Positions 50,176-59,388 of a stretch of DNA of 63,654 nucleotides are shown piece after piece; the stretch's first letter is position 1; every line of letters starts with the position of its first letter. The notes beneath the pieces are model-generated. The model made no database searches, was not told where the DNA came from, and saw only the letters and a program-made list of their open reading frames with translations. The stretch spans positions 1 to 63,654 of the forward strand of contig JANXOF010000029.1 of the NCBI GenBank assembly GCA_025353725.1. The letters run 5' to 3'. Both the position numbers and the translations under genes were made by a program. This DNA comes from Polyangiaceae bacterium. Its GTDB lineage: Bacteria > Myxococcota_A > Polyangia > Polyangiales > Polyangiaceae.

Positions 50176-51843
50176 TCACCCTGGCTCGATACCGATCTCC
50201 ACGAGCGAGGGCGCCGAAGGACGCTCGATGTCGCTGTCGCCCACCGAGTCCGAGCTACCGAGTTCGCGCGGGTCCAGATCGCGGTCGTCGCGGTCGAGAC
50301 GCTCAAGGCCACGCTTGTGGAGAATGAGCGTCGACTGCTCCTCGTACGTGTGTCCGGCGCACTCGACCCTCACCCGAATGGGCACCCGGTAGCATCGCGG
50401 AGCATCGATAAAACGAACTCTGCGCATCGCGTTCGTGGTGTCGAGGACGGGGACGGGCTTCATGGCGTCGTCGAGCCGACCAAACATCGGAGACAGGTCG
50501 TAGCGAAACACGTGCTTCACGCGCTGCACCCCGGAGGCCACGAGCTGCGGGTGCGGAATGACGCTTCCCTTGTGCTCATACGAGAGAATCGTGAACGGCA
50601 CGGTCGCACCGCTCTCCGGGTTGAGCGGATCGGGGAGGTTGGCCACGCCTTGGTCGAACGATTCTCGCGCGACGACAACGATGTCGCGTCCTGGAAGGCG
50701 CCGCGCGGGGGCTCGGTACCGCGTGATTCGCTGCGCGCCCCAGACGCGTTGAACGCGCGTGGTCATCCAGTTCCGCCCGACCTCTTTGATGCGGTCTTTC
50801 GCGGCGTAGACAATGCCCGCCATCAACGCGAGCGTCAGCAGACCGGTGCTAAACGTCTGTGCTGAGCTCACCTGGTTGGCGAGAGCCATCTGCCAGGCAA
50901 ACGCCCAAGTTGAGGCCACAATGGCGACAAAGCCCGCGATCCAATGATACGCGCGCTCTGCGACGTGAAACGTTTCGGGGTCAAGAAACAGCACCTCTTG
51001 GAAGTGCTTTTTGAGACGGCTAGAGCGCTCGAGGTACCGTTCGAGAGCGTCCGGAGACGACGGATCGGCGTTTCCAAAGCCGCGCTGCTCGCGGTACTCG
51101 AGCTCCGCTTCGAGCACTTCGGCAAGACGCGCTTCGACGAGCGCGACCACGACCACGATTCGATGCGCCAACGGGGACTTTGAGCGTACAAGCCCTTGAA
51201 GGCCACGCTCCGCTCCGGCAAGTGCTTCGAGGAAGCGAACGCTGATGTATTCGTCGACGAGGCGCCGCTCGCGCTGCAGCTCGGTCGCCTCGGCGCGCGG
51301 AGGCGACCGGGTCAAACGCTCGCGTGCCTCTTCAGAGATCCGCGTCGCCGCTTCGATCCAAATCGTCAGGGCGGCTTCGAGCTCACTGTGGGGCGCGGTC
51401 GCAAAGAGCGAGCCCGCAAGGCGGCAATGGCGATTGAAGCCCTCGCTCGCCCGCGCAAGTTGGCTCGCCATCGCAAGCCCGCCACGACGAAGTTGGTCAA
51501 TCGAGACGGCGTCACCGTCGGGCGCGAGTGCCGGACCGTCGAGGCGCGTGAACGCCTGCATCTGATCCCAAGGCGTGTGGCGAACGAACGTATTTGTGGG
51601 GATTTGGATCTCGACGCGAAGTGCGTAGACGAGTGGCACGTCCGTCGGCAAGGGAACGGAGAGGCTCCACTCAATGCGCGAAGCATCGTGAACGGCGACG
51701 CGCACTCGACCCGCGGACTCGCTTGCAGCGTTCTGTTCCAACTCGAAGGAGAGCGCGGGCGAGGTCACGTGGCCAACGCTCGAACGCTGACGTGCGAGCT
51801 CGGTCAGTTCAGGAAGTTCGCTAAGTTCAGCAATCGCCATCAA
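50176..51843 (-). CDS. Unknown protein with two central membrane helices
   Basis: A 555-residue protein without a signal peptide. The N-terminal 130 residues are beta-rich (SFELEQNAASESAGRVRVAV, LRVEIQIPTNTFVRHTPWD). A helical region (VVVVALVEARLAEVLEAELE, ERYLERSSRLKKHFQEVLFL) precedes two hydrophobic helices at about 305-325 and 335-355 (FVAIVASTWAFAWQMALANQ, TFSTGLLTLALMAGIVYAAK). A basic C-terminal domain follows. I do not recognise the family. Same strand as the fusion gene, which starts 24 bases downstream of it, so the two may be co-transcribed. Confidence 0.6.
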   Translation of the reverse strand: MMAIAELSELPELTELARQRSSVGHVTSPALSFELEQNAASESAGRVRVAVHDASRIEWSLSVPLPTDVPLVYALRVEIQIPTNTFVRHTPWDQMQAFTRLDGPALAPDGDAVSIDQLRRGGLAMASQLARASEGFNRHCRLAGSLFATAPHSELEAALTIWIEAATRISEEARERLTRSPPRAEATELQRERRLVDEYISVRFLEALAGAERGLQGLVRSKSPLAHRIVVVVALVEARLAEVLEAELEYREQRGFGNADPSSPDALERYLERSSRLKKHFQEVLFLDPETFHVAERAYHWIAGFVAIVASTWAFAWQMALANQVSSAQTFSTGLLTLALMAGIVYAAKDRIKEVGRNWMTTRVQRVWGAQRITRYRAPARRLPGRDIVVVARESFDQGVANLPDPLNPESGATVPFTILSYEHKGSVIPHPQLVASGVQRVKHVFRYDLSPMFGRLDDAMKPVPVLDTTNAMRRVRFIDAPRCYRVPIRVRVECAGHTYEEQSTLILHKRGLERLDRDDRDLDPRELGSSDSVGDSDIERPSAPSLVEIGIEPG

Positions 51844-51995
51844 AAGTTCACAATAATGTCACGAAGTGAACCCTTGGTTTTGACGGACAAACCCCCGTAC
51901 GGCAAGGACTTTTTGCGGCAGCGCCAGGAGCAGGTTCGTGATGGCGCTCGGATCCTCATGCCGCGGTCGTGATTGACGCCTCGCGTTACTCAATA

Positions 51996-52018
51996 CTCGA
52001 CGCTCGACGCTCGACGCT
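51996..52018. repeat. Three-copy 7-base tandem repeat in an intergenic gap
   Basis: CTCGACG occurs three times without interruption at 51996-52016, followed by CTC. It lies in the 205-base gap between the membrane protein gene and the SDR gene, which otherwise shows no feature. Too short for CRISPR or an iteron; probably a slippage product. Confidence 0.6.
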
Positions 52019-52048
52019 CCGAGCTGGGTCGTCAGTCCGGATGCGCGT

Positions 52049-52819
52049 TCACATTGAAAGCCCGCCGTCGACATCGATGCAGCGACCGTTGAAGTAGTCG
52101 CACTCGATCACGAACTTGACGGCCAACCAAATGTCTTCCGGAACGCCCACGCGGCCGACGGGGATCGCGGAAACGAGCGCGTCGCGAGCTTTTTGGTTCA
52201 TCCCCTGCGTCATCGGCGTTTCGACCATGCCAGGCGCGACAGCCCCCACTCGGATGCCAAACGTCGCGAACTCCTTCGACCAAGTCACCGTGTTGGCCGC
52301 GAGGGCAGCCTTCGCCGCCGTGTAGTTCGATTGACCACGATTGCCGTGGCGCGCGATGCTCGAGAGGTTGACGATGACCCCTGGCCGCTGGTTCGTTTCG
52401 ACCATCTTGGCAACGACGTCGCGCGTCATCAGCGTGGCCCCGGTCAGGTTGACACCGATGACGGCGTCCCACTGATCTTTGCTTAGCGTTTTCACGGCGC
52501 CCGTCTCTCGGTCCTTTTTCACCAAGAGGGCATCGCGCAGAATCCCCGCGTTGTTGATGAGACCGTTTAGTCCGCCCATCGCGGCGTGCGCCCAGGCCAC
52601 AAACGAAGCTATATCCGCTTCGCTTGACACGTCGAGTCGACGCGCGTGGAGGGTGCCTTTTTGATTCGCTTTCGTCGCCTCGATGACCTCTGCGAGACCG
52701 CTTTCATTCACGTCACCGATGGCCACGTGAGCCCCTGCGCTCACAAGCTGCTGCGCAAAGTGTCGGCCCATTCCCTGAGCGCCGCCCGTCACGATAATCT
52801 TCAGGTTTTCGAGGTTCAT
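52049..52819 (-). CDS. Short-chain dehydrogenase/reductase
   Basis: A 256-residue SDR enzyme. The cofactor motif is TGGAQGMG followed by D of IGDVNE, then NNAGILRDALL, the catalytic Ser in NLSSIARHG and YTAAK (Tyr-Lys). The C-terminus VAPGMVETPMTQGM, PVGRVGVPEDIWLAVKFVIE, YFNGRCIDVDGGLSM follows FabG-like proteins. FabG-type 3-oxoacyl-ACP reduction or a related oxidoreduction is likely, but no fatty-acid genes are adjacent, so the substrate is open. ATG 52819 gives the standard length; a longer frame upstream overlaps the divergent small gene and is rejected. Confidence 0.88.
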   Translation of the reverse strand: MNLENLKIIVTGGAQGMGRHFAQQLVSAGAHVAIGDVNESGLAEVIEATKANQKGTLHARRLDVSSEADIASFVAWAHAAMGGLNGLINNAGILRDALLVKKDRETGAVKTLSKDQWDAVIGVNLTGATLMTRDVVAKMVETNQRPGVIVNLSSIARHGNRGQSNYTAAKAALAANTVTWSKEFATFGIRVGAVAPGMVETPMTQGMNQKARDALVSAIPVGRVGVPEDIWLAVKFVIECDYFNGRCIDVDGGLSM

Positions 52820-52876
52820 GGTCCGCGACTCTAGCGCGAAGTTGCCACCTTCGGGACGGTAGGCCAAGGTCTGCCC

Positions 52877-53101
52877 ATGCGTGGCGTGTCGGCCGTTCCC
52901 TGGAGTTTGTTCGCGAGCACCACGCGGCATGCCGTTCGGTGGCTTTCGCTTCACACGGGCGTCCCCGCGCTTGCCGTCGCCGCCGTGCTGCTCTTGCTTG
53001 CGTATCACGTGCTCCGGAAGTCGGCGCGGTTCACGCTGGAACTGGCGCTTGTCGGCGCCCTGCTCCTGGCTGCGACCCGCGCCGGCTGGCTGCGCTGGTG
53101 A
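52877..53101 (+). CDS. Small membrane protein
   Basis: A 74-residue protein with two hydrophobic helices (VPALAVAAVLLLLAYHVL and LELALVGALLLAATRAGWL) separated by a short basic loop. No other feature. It is divergent from the SDR gene, with 57 bases between starts, and is followed on the same strand by a lipoprotein gene. Function unknown. Confidence 0.5.
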   Translation: MRGVSAVPWSLFASTTRHAVRWLSLHTGVPALAVAAVLLLLAYHVLRKSARFTLELALVGALLLAATRAGWLRW

Positions 53102-53175
53102 ACGCGGGTGACGCTTTCGCGCCATGTTACCGTTGTGCTGACACTCCCCGCCGCCAGGAAGAACGAGATTGCTGC

Positions 53176-54237
53176 ATGACACTTCGCGCTCGGCCGATCG
53201 TTGCGTGTCTCATCGCGTCTACGCTGGGGTCGTTTACGTTCGCCGAATTTATCGCGTGCAGCGGCGCAGGTCCGGACGCCCCCGCGCGCAGTAACGGGTG
53301 CATCAGCGAGGGCTGCTTCGCCGACGGGGGCGACAACGGTGCGAGCGGAGGACTCACAGACTCGCCCATCGCACGCACGAATCCCCTTCAAGGCATCACG
53401 CCCGTAGCCACGCTCGTGAAGGGAGGGTTTCAAGTCGTGGGCGGACCTGTGTGGGTAGGTAACCGTCTCGTCTTTTCGGACGTGGCGGCCAACACGATGC
53501 ACCAGCTTTTGAGCGACGGCAGCGTGGCCATCTTTCGCGGAAACAGCGGAGGCGCGAACGGCAATGCGGTCGACGCGAGCGGCCAGCTCGTCACGTGCGA
53601 AGGGCGGAGCCGAAGAGTCACGCGCTCGAATCCGCAACTCGAGAACCCCCAAGCCATCGCTACGCTCTTTGCGGGCAAGCGTTACAACGAACCCAACGAC
53701 GTCGTCACGCGCGCGGACGGAACCGTGTACTTTACAGACCCGTCGTATACCCAGGTTGATGCGGGCCAGGACGACGAAGCGGTCTATCGGCTTCCGTCGG
53801 GCGCCGCACCGACAGCCGCCGAGCGCCTCGCCTTCGACTTCAAGAAACCCACGGGAATCGCGCTCTCTCCCGACGGCCGTACACTCTACGTCGTCGACAC
53901 CGGGGACCAGAGCGTTCTCGCAGCCCAGCTCACCCCTGACGGAGCGATCGACCCGGATAACAACGGTCGTTTCAGGAAGTTTACGGACGCGGTAGGCGGT
54001 AACGGCCTCGCGGTCGACGACCTCGGCAACCTTTACATCGCCGCCACCGCGGGCGTCCTCGTCGTAGATAAGGCGGGGGTAACCCTAGGGACCATCGCGT
54101 TGCCCGAGGGCAAGCCGTCGAACTGCGCCTTTGGCGGTGCGGACCGAAAGACGCTCTACGTAACGTCGAACGTAGACGGAAGTGCGGCCGCCAGCGGAGT
54201 GTACCAGATCAAGCTCAACGTCCCAGGGTTGCCCTGA
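53176..54237 (+). CDS. SMP-30/gluconolactonase-like beta-propeller lipoprotein
   Basis: A 353-residue protein from ATG 53176 with lipobox-like FIAC at about residue 28. The mature part is a SMP-30/LRE-type propeller: GGPVWVGNRLVFSDVAANTM, GGANGNAVDASGQLVTCEGR, RYNEPNDVVTRADGTVYFTD, KKPTGIALSPDGRTLYVVDT, VGGNGLAVDDLGNLYIAATA. The family includes sugar-lactone hydrolases. Both the Asn of NEPNDVV and the Asp of SPDGRTLYVVD, which line the metal site, are present. An N-terminal Cys-rich Gly/Ser linker precedes it. Exported lactonase is likely; true substrate unknown. Followed 29 bases later by ugd. Confidence 0.78.
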   Translation: MTLRARPIVACLIASTLGSFTFAEFIACSGAGPDAPARSNGCISEGCFADGGDNGASGGLTDSPIARTNPLQGITPVATLVKGGFQVVGGPVWVGNRLVFSDVAANTMHQLLSDGSVAIFRGNSGGANGNAVDASGQLVTCEGRSRRVTRSNPQLENPQAIATLFAGKRYNEPNDVVTRADGTVYFTDPSYTQVDAGQDDEAVYRLPSGAAPTAAERLAFDFKKPTGIALSPDGRTLYVVDTGDQSVLAAQLTPDGAIDPDNNGRFRKFTDAVGGNGLAVDDLGNLYIAATAGVLVVDKAGVTLGTIALPEGKPSNCAFGGADRKTLYVTSNVDGSAAASGVYQIKLNVPGLP

Positions 54238-54266
54238 ACGCGCACTGCAACTAGTAGAATCGGCCT

Positions 54267-55619
54267 ATGCGACTCGTGGTCTTCGGTGCAGGGTATGTCG
54301 GGCTCGTCACGGGTACGGGCCTTAGCGACTTAGGGCACGACGTGCTTGTTTACGACATTGACCCCGACAAGATCGCGAAGCTCGTTTCGGGGCGCATTCC
54401 GATTTACGAGCCCGGACTCGCAGACCTCATGCACCGCAACATGCGCGGTGGGCGACTCTCGTTCGCGAGCTCGATCGCGGATTCTTTCAACACGGCAGAC
54501 GCCTACTTTATCGCCGTCGGCACGCCGCCGGACGCCGAAGGCGCGGCCGATTTAGGTGCGGTGATGGCTGTCGCCGACACCATCGCGAGCGTGGCTAAGC
54601 GTCGCGCCCTCGTCGTCGTCAAAAGCACGGTTCCTGTCGGAACCTGCGACGCTATTCAGGCGCGTCTTGCGGGATCGACGTCTCCGGTCTCTCTCGAGGT
54701 CGTATCGAACCCAGAGTTTTTGAAGGAGGGCGACGCGGTTTCCGACTTCTTCAAGCCCGATCGCGTCGTCGTCGGCGCGCGAAGCGAAGATGCGCGACAG
54801 ATGCTGCGGGAGCTCTACGCGCCGCTCCAGCTTTCGGGCGAGCGATTGGTCATGACGGATCCGCGGTCGAGCGAGCTCATCAAATACGCGTCGAATACGA
54901 TGCTCGCCATTCGTATTTCATTCATGAACGAGATGTCGCGGCTCTGCCACGCGACGGGAGCCGATATCCACTCGGTTCGCCTCGGCGTCGGCGCCGACTC
55001 GCGCATCGGGAAAAAGTTTCTCTACGCAGGGCCGGGCTACGGAGGCTCGTGCTTTCCGAAAGACGTGCAAGCCCTCGCGGCTCTCGGTCGGCAAAACGGA
55101 GTCGCGATGCGCGTCGCCGAGGCCGCGCACATGGCGAACGAGGAGCAATCGCTGTTTCTCGCCGATCTTGTCGATCAAACGCTCGAAGGCGTGCGGGGGA
55201 AGCAAATCACTCTCTGGGGCTGTGCGTTCAAACCCGAGACCGACGACATTCGCGAGTCTCCAGCGCTACGACTCGCAGAGGCGCTTCTTGCCCGCGGCGC
55301 TACCGTCGTCGCTCACGACCCCGAGGCGGGGCCGAATTTCGCAAGGCACTTTGACGGACGACTCACCGTCAAAGAACGCGACTACGATGCGCTCGACGGG
55401 TCGCACGCGCTCGTGCTTCTCACGGAATGGCGTAGCTACCGCGCCCCGAACTTCGCCGAGGTGAAAAAGCGTCTCCTCGCGGGGCCTTCGGGACTTCCTC
55501 CGTTGTTGGTCGACGCGCGCAACATATGGCGCCCCGCGGAGGTCCTTCGCGCGGGGCTTCGTTACCAAGGCATTGGCGTATCTCTCCAGCGCGTGGCGGA
55601 TCGCCCTTCGCAACGATGA
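54267..55619 (+). CDS. ugd: UDP-glucose 6-dehydrogenase
   Basis: A 450-residue NAD-dependent enzyme that oxidises UDP-glucose to UDP-glucuronate in two steps. Motifs: VFGAGYVGLVTG at the N-terminus (Rossmann), FIAVGTPP-type YFIAVGTPPDAEGAAD, KSTVPVGTCD, NPEFLKEGDAVSDFFKPDR, the catalytic Cys in GYGGSCFPKDVQALAA, and GCAFKPETDDIRESPAL in the C-terminal domain. Length is standard. The next gene, 4 bases downstream, is a UDP-sugar epimerase, so the pair converts UDP-glucose to UDP-galacturonate or a similar uronic acid for capsule or LPS sugars. Confidence 0.95.
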   Translation: MRLVVFGAGYVGLVTGTGLSDLGHDVLVYDIDPDKIAKLVSGRIPIYEPGLADLMHRNMRGGRLSFASSIADSFNTADAYFIAVGTPPDAEGAADLGAVMAVADTIASVAKRRALVVVKSTVPVGTCDAIQARLAGSTSPVSLEVVSNPEFLKEGDAVSDFFKPDRVVVGARSEDARQMLRELYAPLQLSGERLVMTDPRSSELIKYASNTMLAIRISFMNEMSRLCHATGADIHSVRLGVGADSRIGKKFLYAGPGYGGSCFPKDVQALAALGRQNGVAMRVAEAAHMANEEQSLFLADLVDQTLEGVRGKQITLWGCAFKPETDDIRESPALRLAEALLARGATVVAHDPEAGPNFARHFDGRLTVKERDYDALDGSHALVLLTEWRSYRAPNFAEVKKRLLAGPSGLPPLLVDARNIWRPAEVLRAGLRYQGIGVSLQRVADRPSQR

Positions 55620-55623
55620 GGTT

Positions 55624-56574
55624 ATGATGCGTTGGCTTGTTACCGGCGGCGTCGGGTTTATTGGCAGTCACCTTTGCCGCACGCTTTTATCTCGCGGCGA
55701 CGCCGTGCGCGTTCTCGACGACTTTAGTGACGCGCCCTACCCTGCCGCACTCAAACGACAAAACGCCGAGACGCTGCGCCTCGAGTTTCCTGCGTTTGAG
55801 GTGGTGGAGGGCTGCGTGACGGACCGAGCGCTGGCTGAAGCGGTCGTGCGAGAGACAGACGCCGTGATTCACCTTGCCGGGCTCGCGGGCGTGAGGCCTT
55901 CTTTTTCCGATCCGGCGCGCTACGTGAGGGTTAACGTCGAAGGAACCGCAACCCTTTTCGACGCGGCGCAGCGCAGCGGTCACACACTCTTTGTGCTCGC
56001 CTCAAGTTCGTCGGTGTACGGCAATGCGACGCCCTTGCCTGCGGTGGAAGAGGCGGCCGCGGTCGTGCCCGAATCGCCCTATGCGGCCTCCAAGCGCGGG
56101 GCCGAGCTCGTCGTTTCCGCCATGCTTCGAAAGACGCCCTCGCTGCGATGCGCCGCGCTGCGCTTTTTTACAGTGTACGGACCGCGACAGCGGCCGGAAA
56201 TGGCCATTACCACGTTCATGCGTGCCATCCTCGCGGGCAAGCCGATTACCGTTTTTGGCGACGGGTCGATGCGCCGCGACTTTACGCACGTCGACGACAT
56301 CGTCCGCGGCATTCTCGCGGCCACCGAGCGTTCGCCCGAAGGGTTTCGCGCTTACAACCTAGGCTCGGGCGCTCCCGTGATGCTTCGCGACTTAGTTGCT
56401 TTAATGGGGCGAGCCGCGAAGTGCGCGGTCGATGTCCGCCATGACGCCGTTCCGCTGGGCGACGTCGACGCAACCTTCGCGGACATCGCGCGTGCCCGCG
56501 GTGAGCTCGGTTGGGCGCCGCGAATCGCCCTTAGCGACGGTCTCGCGACGGTTGTGGCATGGCTAAACGCGTAG
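55624..56574 (+). CDS. NAD-dependent nucleotide-sugar epimerase (UDP-glucuronate 4-epimerase-like)
   Basis: A 316-residue extended SDR protein. The motif TGGVGFIGSHLC binds NAD, and D of LDDFSDA is the ribose contact. HLAGLAGVRPSF, ASSSSVYGNA and YAASKRGAE (Tyr-Lys catalytic pair) follow, then FFTVYGPRQRPEMAI and GDGSMRRDFTHVDDIVRG. This RPSF...VYGPxxRPDMA-like combination is typical of UDP-glucuronate 4-epimerases. Coupling to ugd supports UDP-glucuronate as substrate. Two adjacent ATGs at 55624 and 55627 are both possible starts. Convergent with the NHL-repeat gene. Confidence 0.88.
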   Translation: MMRWLVTGGVGFIGSHLCRTLLSRGDAVRVLDDFSDAPYPAALKRQNAETLRLEFPAFEVVEGCVTDRALAEAVVRETDAVIHLAGLAGVRPSFSDPARYVRVNVEGTATLFDAAQRSGHTLFVLASSSSVYGNATPLPAVEEAAAVVPESPYAASKRGAELVVSAMLRKTPSLRCAALRFFTVYGPRQRPEMAITTFMRAILAGKPITVFGDGSMRRDFTHVDDIVRGILAATERSPEGFRAYNLGSGAPVMLRDLVALMGRAAKCAVDVRHDAVPLGDVDATFADIARARGELGWAPRIALSDGLATVVAWLNA

Positions 56575-56610
56575 GAAGGCACACCGCGACGTGGTGCGTG
56601 AGCCCTCGCG

Positions 56611-59052
56611 TCAGAAGGAGCCAACGATGCGATAAACCGCGCTCGTCGTCGTCACGAGGAGCGTTCCGGAGGATTGCACGGCGACGCCCGTGATGGCGCG
56701 GAGGCTACCTGGAAGCGCGCCGAGCACCGTTAACTCGCTTTTCCTCGGGTTGCCGGCGACCGTGGATACCTGGGTATCGATCATTCTTCGTACGTCGCGG
56801 TTCGTGTACTCACCGACAAAGACGTTGCCCTTAACGTCGGCGGCCATCGCGAACGGACTCCAGAAAAGCGAAGCCGTGCCGTCGGTGGAGCCAACGGCGC
56901 CGGCGACCCCGCCGATCGTCGATACAGCGCCGCTCTTGGTGATCCGGCGGACGGTATGGTTGCCCCCGTCCGCGATGAGAACATTTCCCGCGGAATCGAC
57001 CGTCACGCCCCGTGGATTGCGGAACGTCGCCGTCGCTCCCTCGCCGTTCGCGAAACCGGGTACGCCCTTTTGACCGGCTATCGTCGTGACCACACCCGCT
57101 GCACTAATCGCCCGAACCGTGTGCTCTCCGTACTCCGTGACGTAAAGTACTTGGGTAGCGGGATCCACCGCGACACCAAGTGGGTAGTTGAAGCGCGCGT
57201 TCGCGCCCACCCCGTCGACGCTCGCGCTACTTCCGGCCAAACCCGCCGTCGTCGAGACCTCCCCTGTGGGCGAAATTTTCCGAACCACGCGGTTGCCGCT
57301 ATCCGCCACGTAGACGGTCGAGTCACTTCCAACGGCGATGCCCTGGGGAGAGTTGAAGAGTGCGGCCGTGCCTTTGCCATTTAGAGAACCGGCGACATTT
57401 TTCATGCCGGCAAAGGTGGTCACCGTCCCGCTTGCCGTTATTTTTCGGATGGCGGATGCGTAGTAATCGGACACATAGGCGTTTCCATCGCCATCTACGG
57501 CGATGCCGCTTAGGTAGCGGAAGCTCGCGGCTTCGCCATCGCCGTCCGCATCGCCGTACGTCGCAAGCCCTGCGAGCGTTGTCGCCATACCGTCGGGCGT
57601 TACCTTGCGCACCGTTCGGCCCTCGTATTCGGCGACGAAAAGGTTGCCTGCCTTGTCCGCGCACACGTTGTGCGGTCTGTAAAATCCTGGCTGCGCGCCG
57701 TCCACTTGCGCGCTTCCGACACTCCCCGCAAAGGTGGTTACGTCTCCGCTAGCCGTAAGTTTACGAAGAACGTTGTTGCCGAAATCGGTAACGTAGAGCG
57801 TTCCTTCCTGATCAACGGTCACGCTCGTTGGAACCCCGAATTTTGCCGCGGCACCGTTGCCGTTTAGGTACCCCGGGACGTTTGGCGTTCCTGCCAAGGT
57901 GCTGACGACGCCTTCGGGCGTTACCTTTCGGATCGTGAGATTGCCTTCATCGGCGACGTAGACATTGCCGTTGGCGTCGACCGCGATGCCGTCGGGGTAC
58001 GAGAACCGCGCGCTCGTGCCGGGGCCGTCTGCGCTTCCACTCGTGCCCGGAAGTCCCGCAAGCGTGGAGACGACGCCCGCGGGCGATATGACGCGAATCG
58101 CGTGGTTCCCGTAGTCACTGACGTACACGTTTCCGGCGGTATCGACGGCGACACTGATGGGGCTATAAAATCTTGCCGCCGTTCCAACCCCGTCAGACTT
58201 TCCCAGGACACCTGGGGTGCCCGCGAACGTGGAGACAACACCTGCAGGGGTAATCTTCCGGACGGTGTGACTTCCGATCTCTGCGAGGTAGACATTGCCC
58301 GCGCCATCCACGGCGGTACCGCTTGGCTGGTTGAACTTCGCCACGAGGCCTGCGCCGTCGTCGATGCCGCTCAGACCTGGGGTCCCCGCGAGCGTAGAGA
58401 CAACACCGCCCGGGGAGACTTTGCGGAGGGTCTGGCCGTTTCGATCGCTTACATACACGTTGCCGGACGAATCGACGGCGCACCCACTCGGCAAACGGAA
58501 GCGCGCAGCTCTACCGGTGCCGTCAGCGTGGCCATCGGGTCGCCCTGCGAGAAGCATCAATGAAGGCAGCACGGTGACGGTCGCGATAGCGACCGCGGCG
58601 TCTTGGACTGCGGCGAGGACGTGAAATGTCCCCGCGGCGTACGGCGCGGTGTAGAGGCCGTCCGCGCTGACAATGCCGCCCGCTGCGCCCTCTTTTACGC
58701 TCCACGTGGCAGCGCCCGCCGGCGTGATGGTCGCTGCAAACTGCATCTTTCCGCCAGGGTCAAGTGTGACACTCGCGGGGGCAATGCGAATACGAAGGCT
58801 GGCGTCAGGCGCGGCGGCCTCCGCCACGAGGACCTCCGCCAGGGGGGATGCGTCAGCGAATCCGCTTGGTGGGAGTGCGTTGCCTCCGAGACCATCAAGC
58901 GACACAAGAAGCGAGCACGCCGTAACGAACAACAGGGTTGGCAAACCGATTGCTAGAAGTCGCACTCCCGGAAGGGTACACGAGGCATGAGCTCGGAGAG
59001 TCGTGAATGTCCCCGCCGGCTCGGCGAAAGGTGCGGTAAGGAACTTCGGCAT
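56611..59052 (-). CDS. NHL-repeat beta-propeller lipoprotein with N-terminal Ig-like domain
   Basis: A protein of up to 813 residues. The lipobox is LLFVTAC; a GTG at 58965 gives a compact signal peptide (MRLLAIGLPTLLFVTAC) and is likelier than the 29-residue extension from 59052. After an Asp/Ala/Pro linker, a bacterial Ig-like domain (ASVTLDPGGKMQFAATITPA) precedes about eleven NHL repeats plus one partial. Typical units read SGxAVDxxGNVYVxDxGNxTVRKITPxGVVSTxAG with a spacer of about 15-20 residues. This gives one or two large propellers. Probably a surface sugar- or polymer-binding protein; the partner is unknown. Codon use is normal for the window. Confidence 0.78.
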   Translation of the reverse strand: MPKFLTAPFAEPAGTFTTLRAHASCTLPGVRLLAIGLPTLLFVTACSLLVSLDGLGGNALPPSGFADASPLAEVLVAEAAAPDASLRIRIAPASVTLDPGGKMQFAATITPAGAATWSVKEGAAGGIVSADGLYTAPYAAGTFHVLAAVQDAAVAIATVTVLPSLMLLAGRPDGHADGTGRAARFRLPSGCAVDSSGNVYVSDRNGQTLRKVSPGGVVSTLAGTPGLSGIDDGAGLVAKFNQPSGTAVDGAGNVYLAEIGSHTVRKITPAGVVSTFAGTPGVLGKSDGVGTAARFYSPISVAVDTAGNVYVSDYGNHAIRVISPAGVVSTLAGLPGTSGSADGPGTSARFSYPDGIAVDANGNVYVADEGNLTIRKVTPEGVVSTLAGTPNVPGYLNGNGAAAKFGVPTSVTVDQEGTLYVTDFGNNVLRKLTASGDVTTFAGSVGSAQVDGAQPGFYRPHNVCADKAGNLFVAEYEGRTVRKVTPDGMATTLAGLATYGDADGDGEAASFRYLSGIAVDGDGNAYVSDYYASAIRKITASGTVTTFAGMKNVAGSLNGKGTAALFNSPQGIAVGSDSTVYVADSGNRVVRKISPTGEVSTTAGLAGSSASVDGVGANARFNYPLGVAVDPATQVLYVTEYGEHTVRAISAAGVVTTIAGQKGVPGFANGEGATATFRNPRGVTVDSAGNVLIADGGNHTVRRITKSGAVSTIGGVAGAVGSTDGTASLFWSPFAMAADVKGNVFVGEYTNRDVRRMIDTQVSTVAGNPRKSELTVLGALPGSLRAITGVAVQSSGTLLVTTTSAVYRIVGSF

Positions 59053-59189
59053 GCCGACTCCATTCGCTTGCCGTCAGGTCTCGGTCCGACACCGCGTGTA
59101 GCGAGTTCGGCACAACGCCTGGTCAGTCTGACAGCCGCGAGCGACGCGCGGCAGCGGGGACAGAACCTCGCGAACGAGCTAACGTCTAG

Positions 59190-59348
59190 TGTGGCCTCCC
59201 TCTGGAGCTAACGCGCTGGCTCGCCGCCGCCGTGGGCCTGAGAAACAGGATCGCGCACGAGTACGGCAGCTTAGACTTCTCGCTCGTTTACGAGGCCGCG
59301 CGAGATGACCGTGAGGACCTCGTCCGCTTCGCCGCCACGGTTGCCGGC
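59190..59348 (+). pseudogene. HepT (DUF86/HEPN toxin) C-terminal remnant
   Basis: After a stop at 59187 the frame reads PLELTRWLAAAVGLRNRIAH then EYGSLDFSLVYEAARDDR and EDLVRFAATVA. This is the C-terminal half of HepT-type HEPN RNases, with the catalytic RX4HXY motif RNRIAHEY. Homologues are about 140 residues; the N-terminal 70-90 are missing here and I find no trace in other frames. No partner MntA nucleotidyltransferase is adjacent. The downstream codons become Arg/Gly-rich nonsense that runs antisense to the cytochrome gene. So this is a decayed toxin-antitoxin relic. A GTG at 59232 could in principle start a fragment. Confidence 0.65.
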
Positions 59349-59388
59349 GCGCGTGGCCCAGGAGGTACGCAAATACGTAACGGCGAAA

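Noticed and set aside
49459-50865. Open frame of about 470 codons opposite the RNA-modification fusion and its neighbour
   Set aside because: It spans two well-supported genes in antisense and has no homology.
51996-52018. Short tandem repeat considered as CRISPR or iteron
   Set aside because: Seven-base units with no spacers and only three copies.
52820-53182. Upstream extension of the SDR gene
   Set aside because: It runs through the divergent small membrane-protein gene and adds residues rich in Arg/Gln/Gly; SDR proteins start just before the TGG motif.
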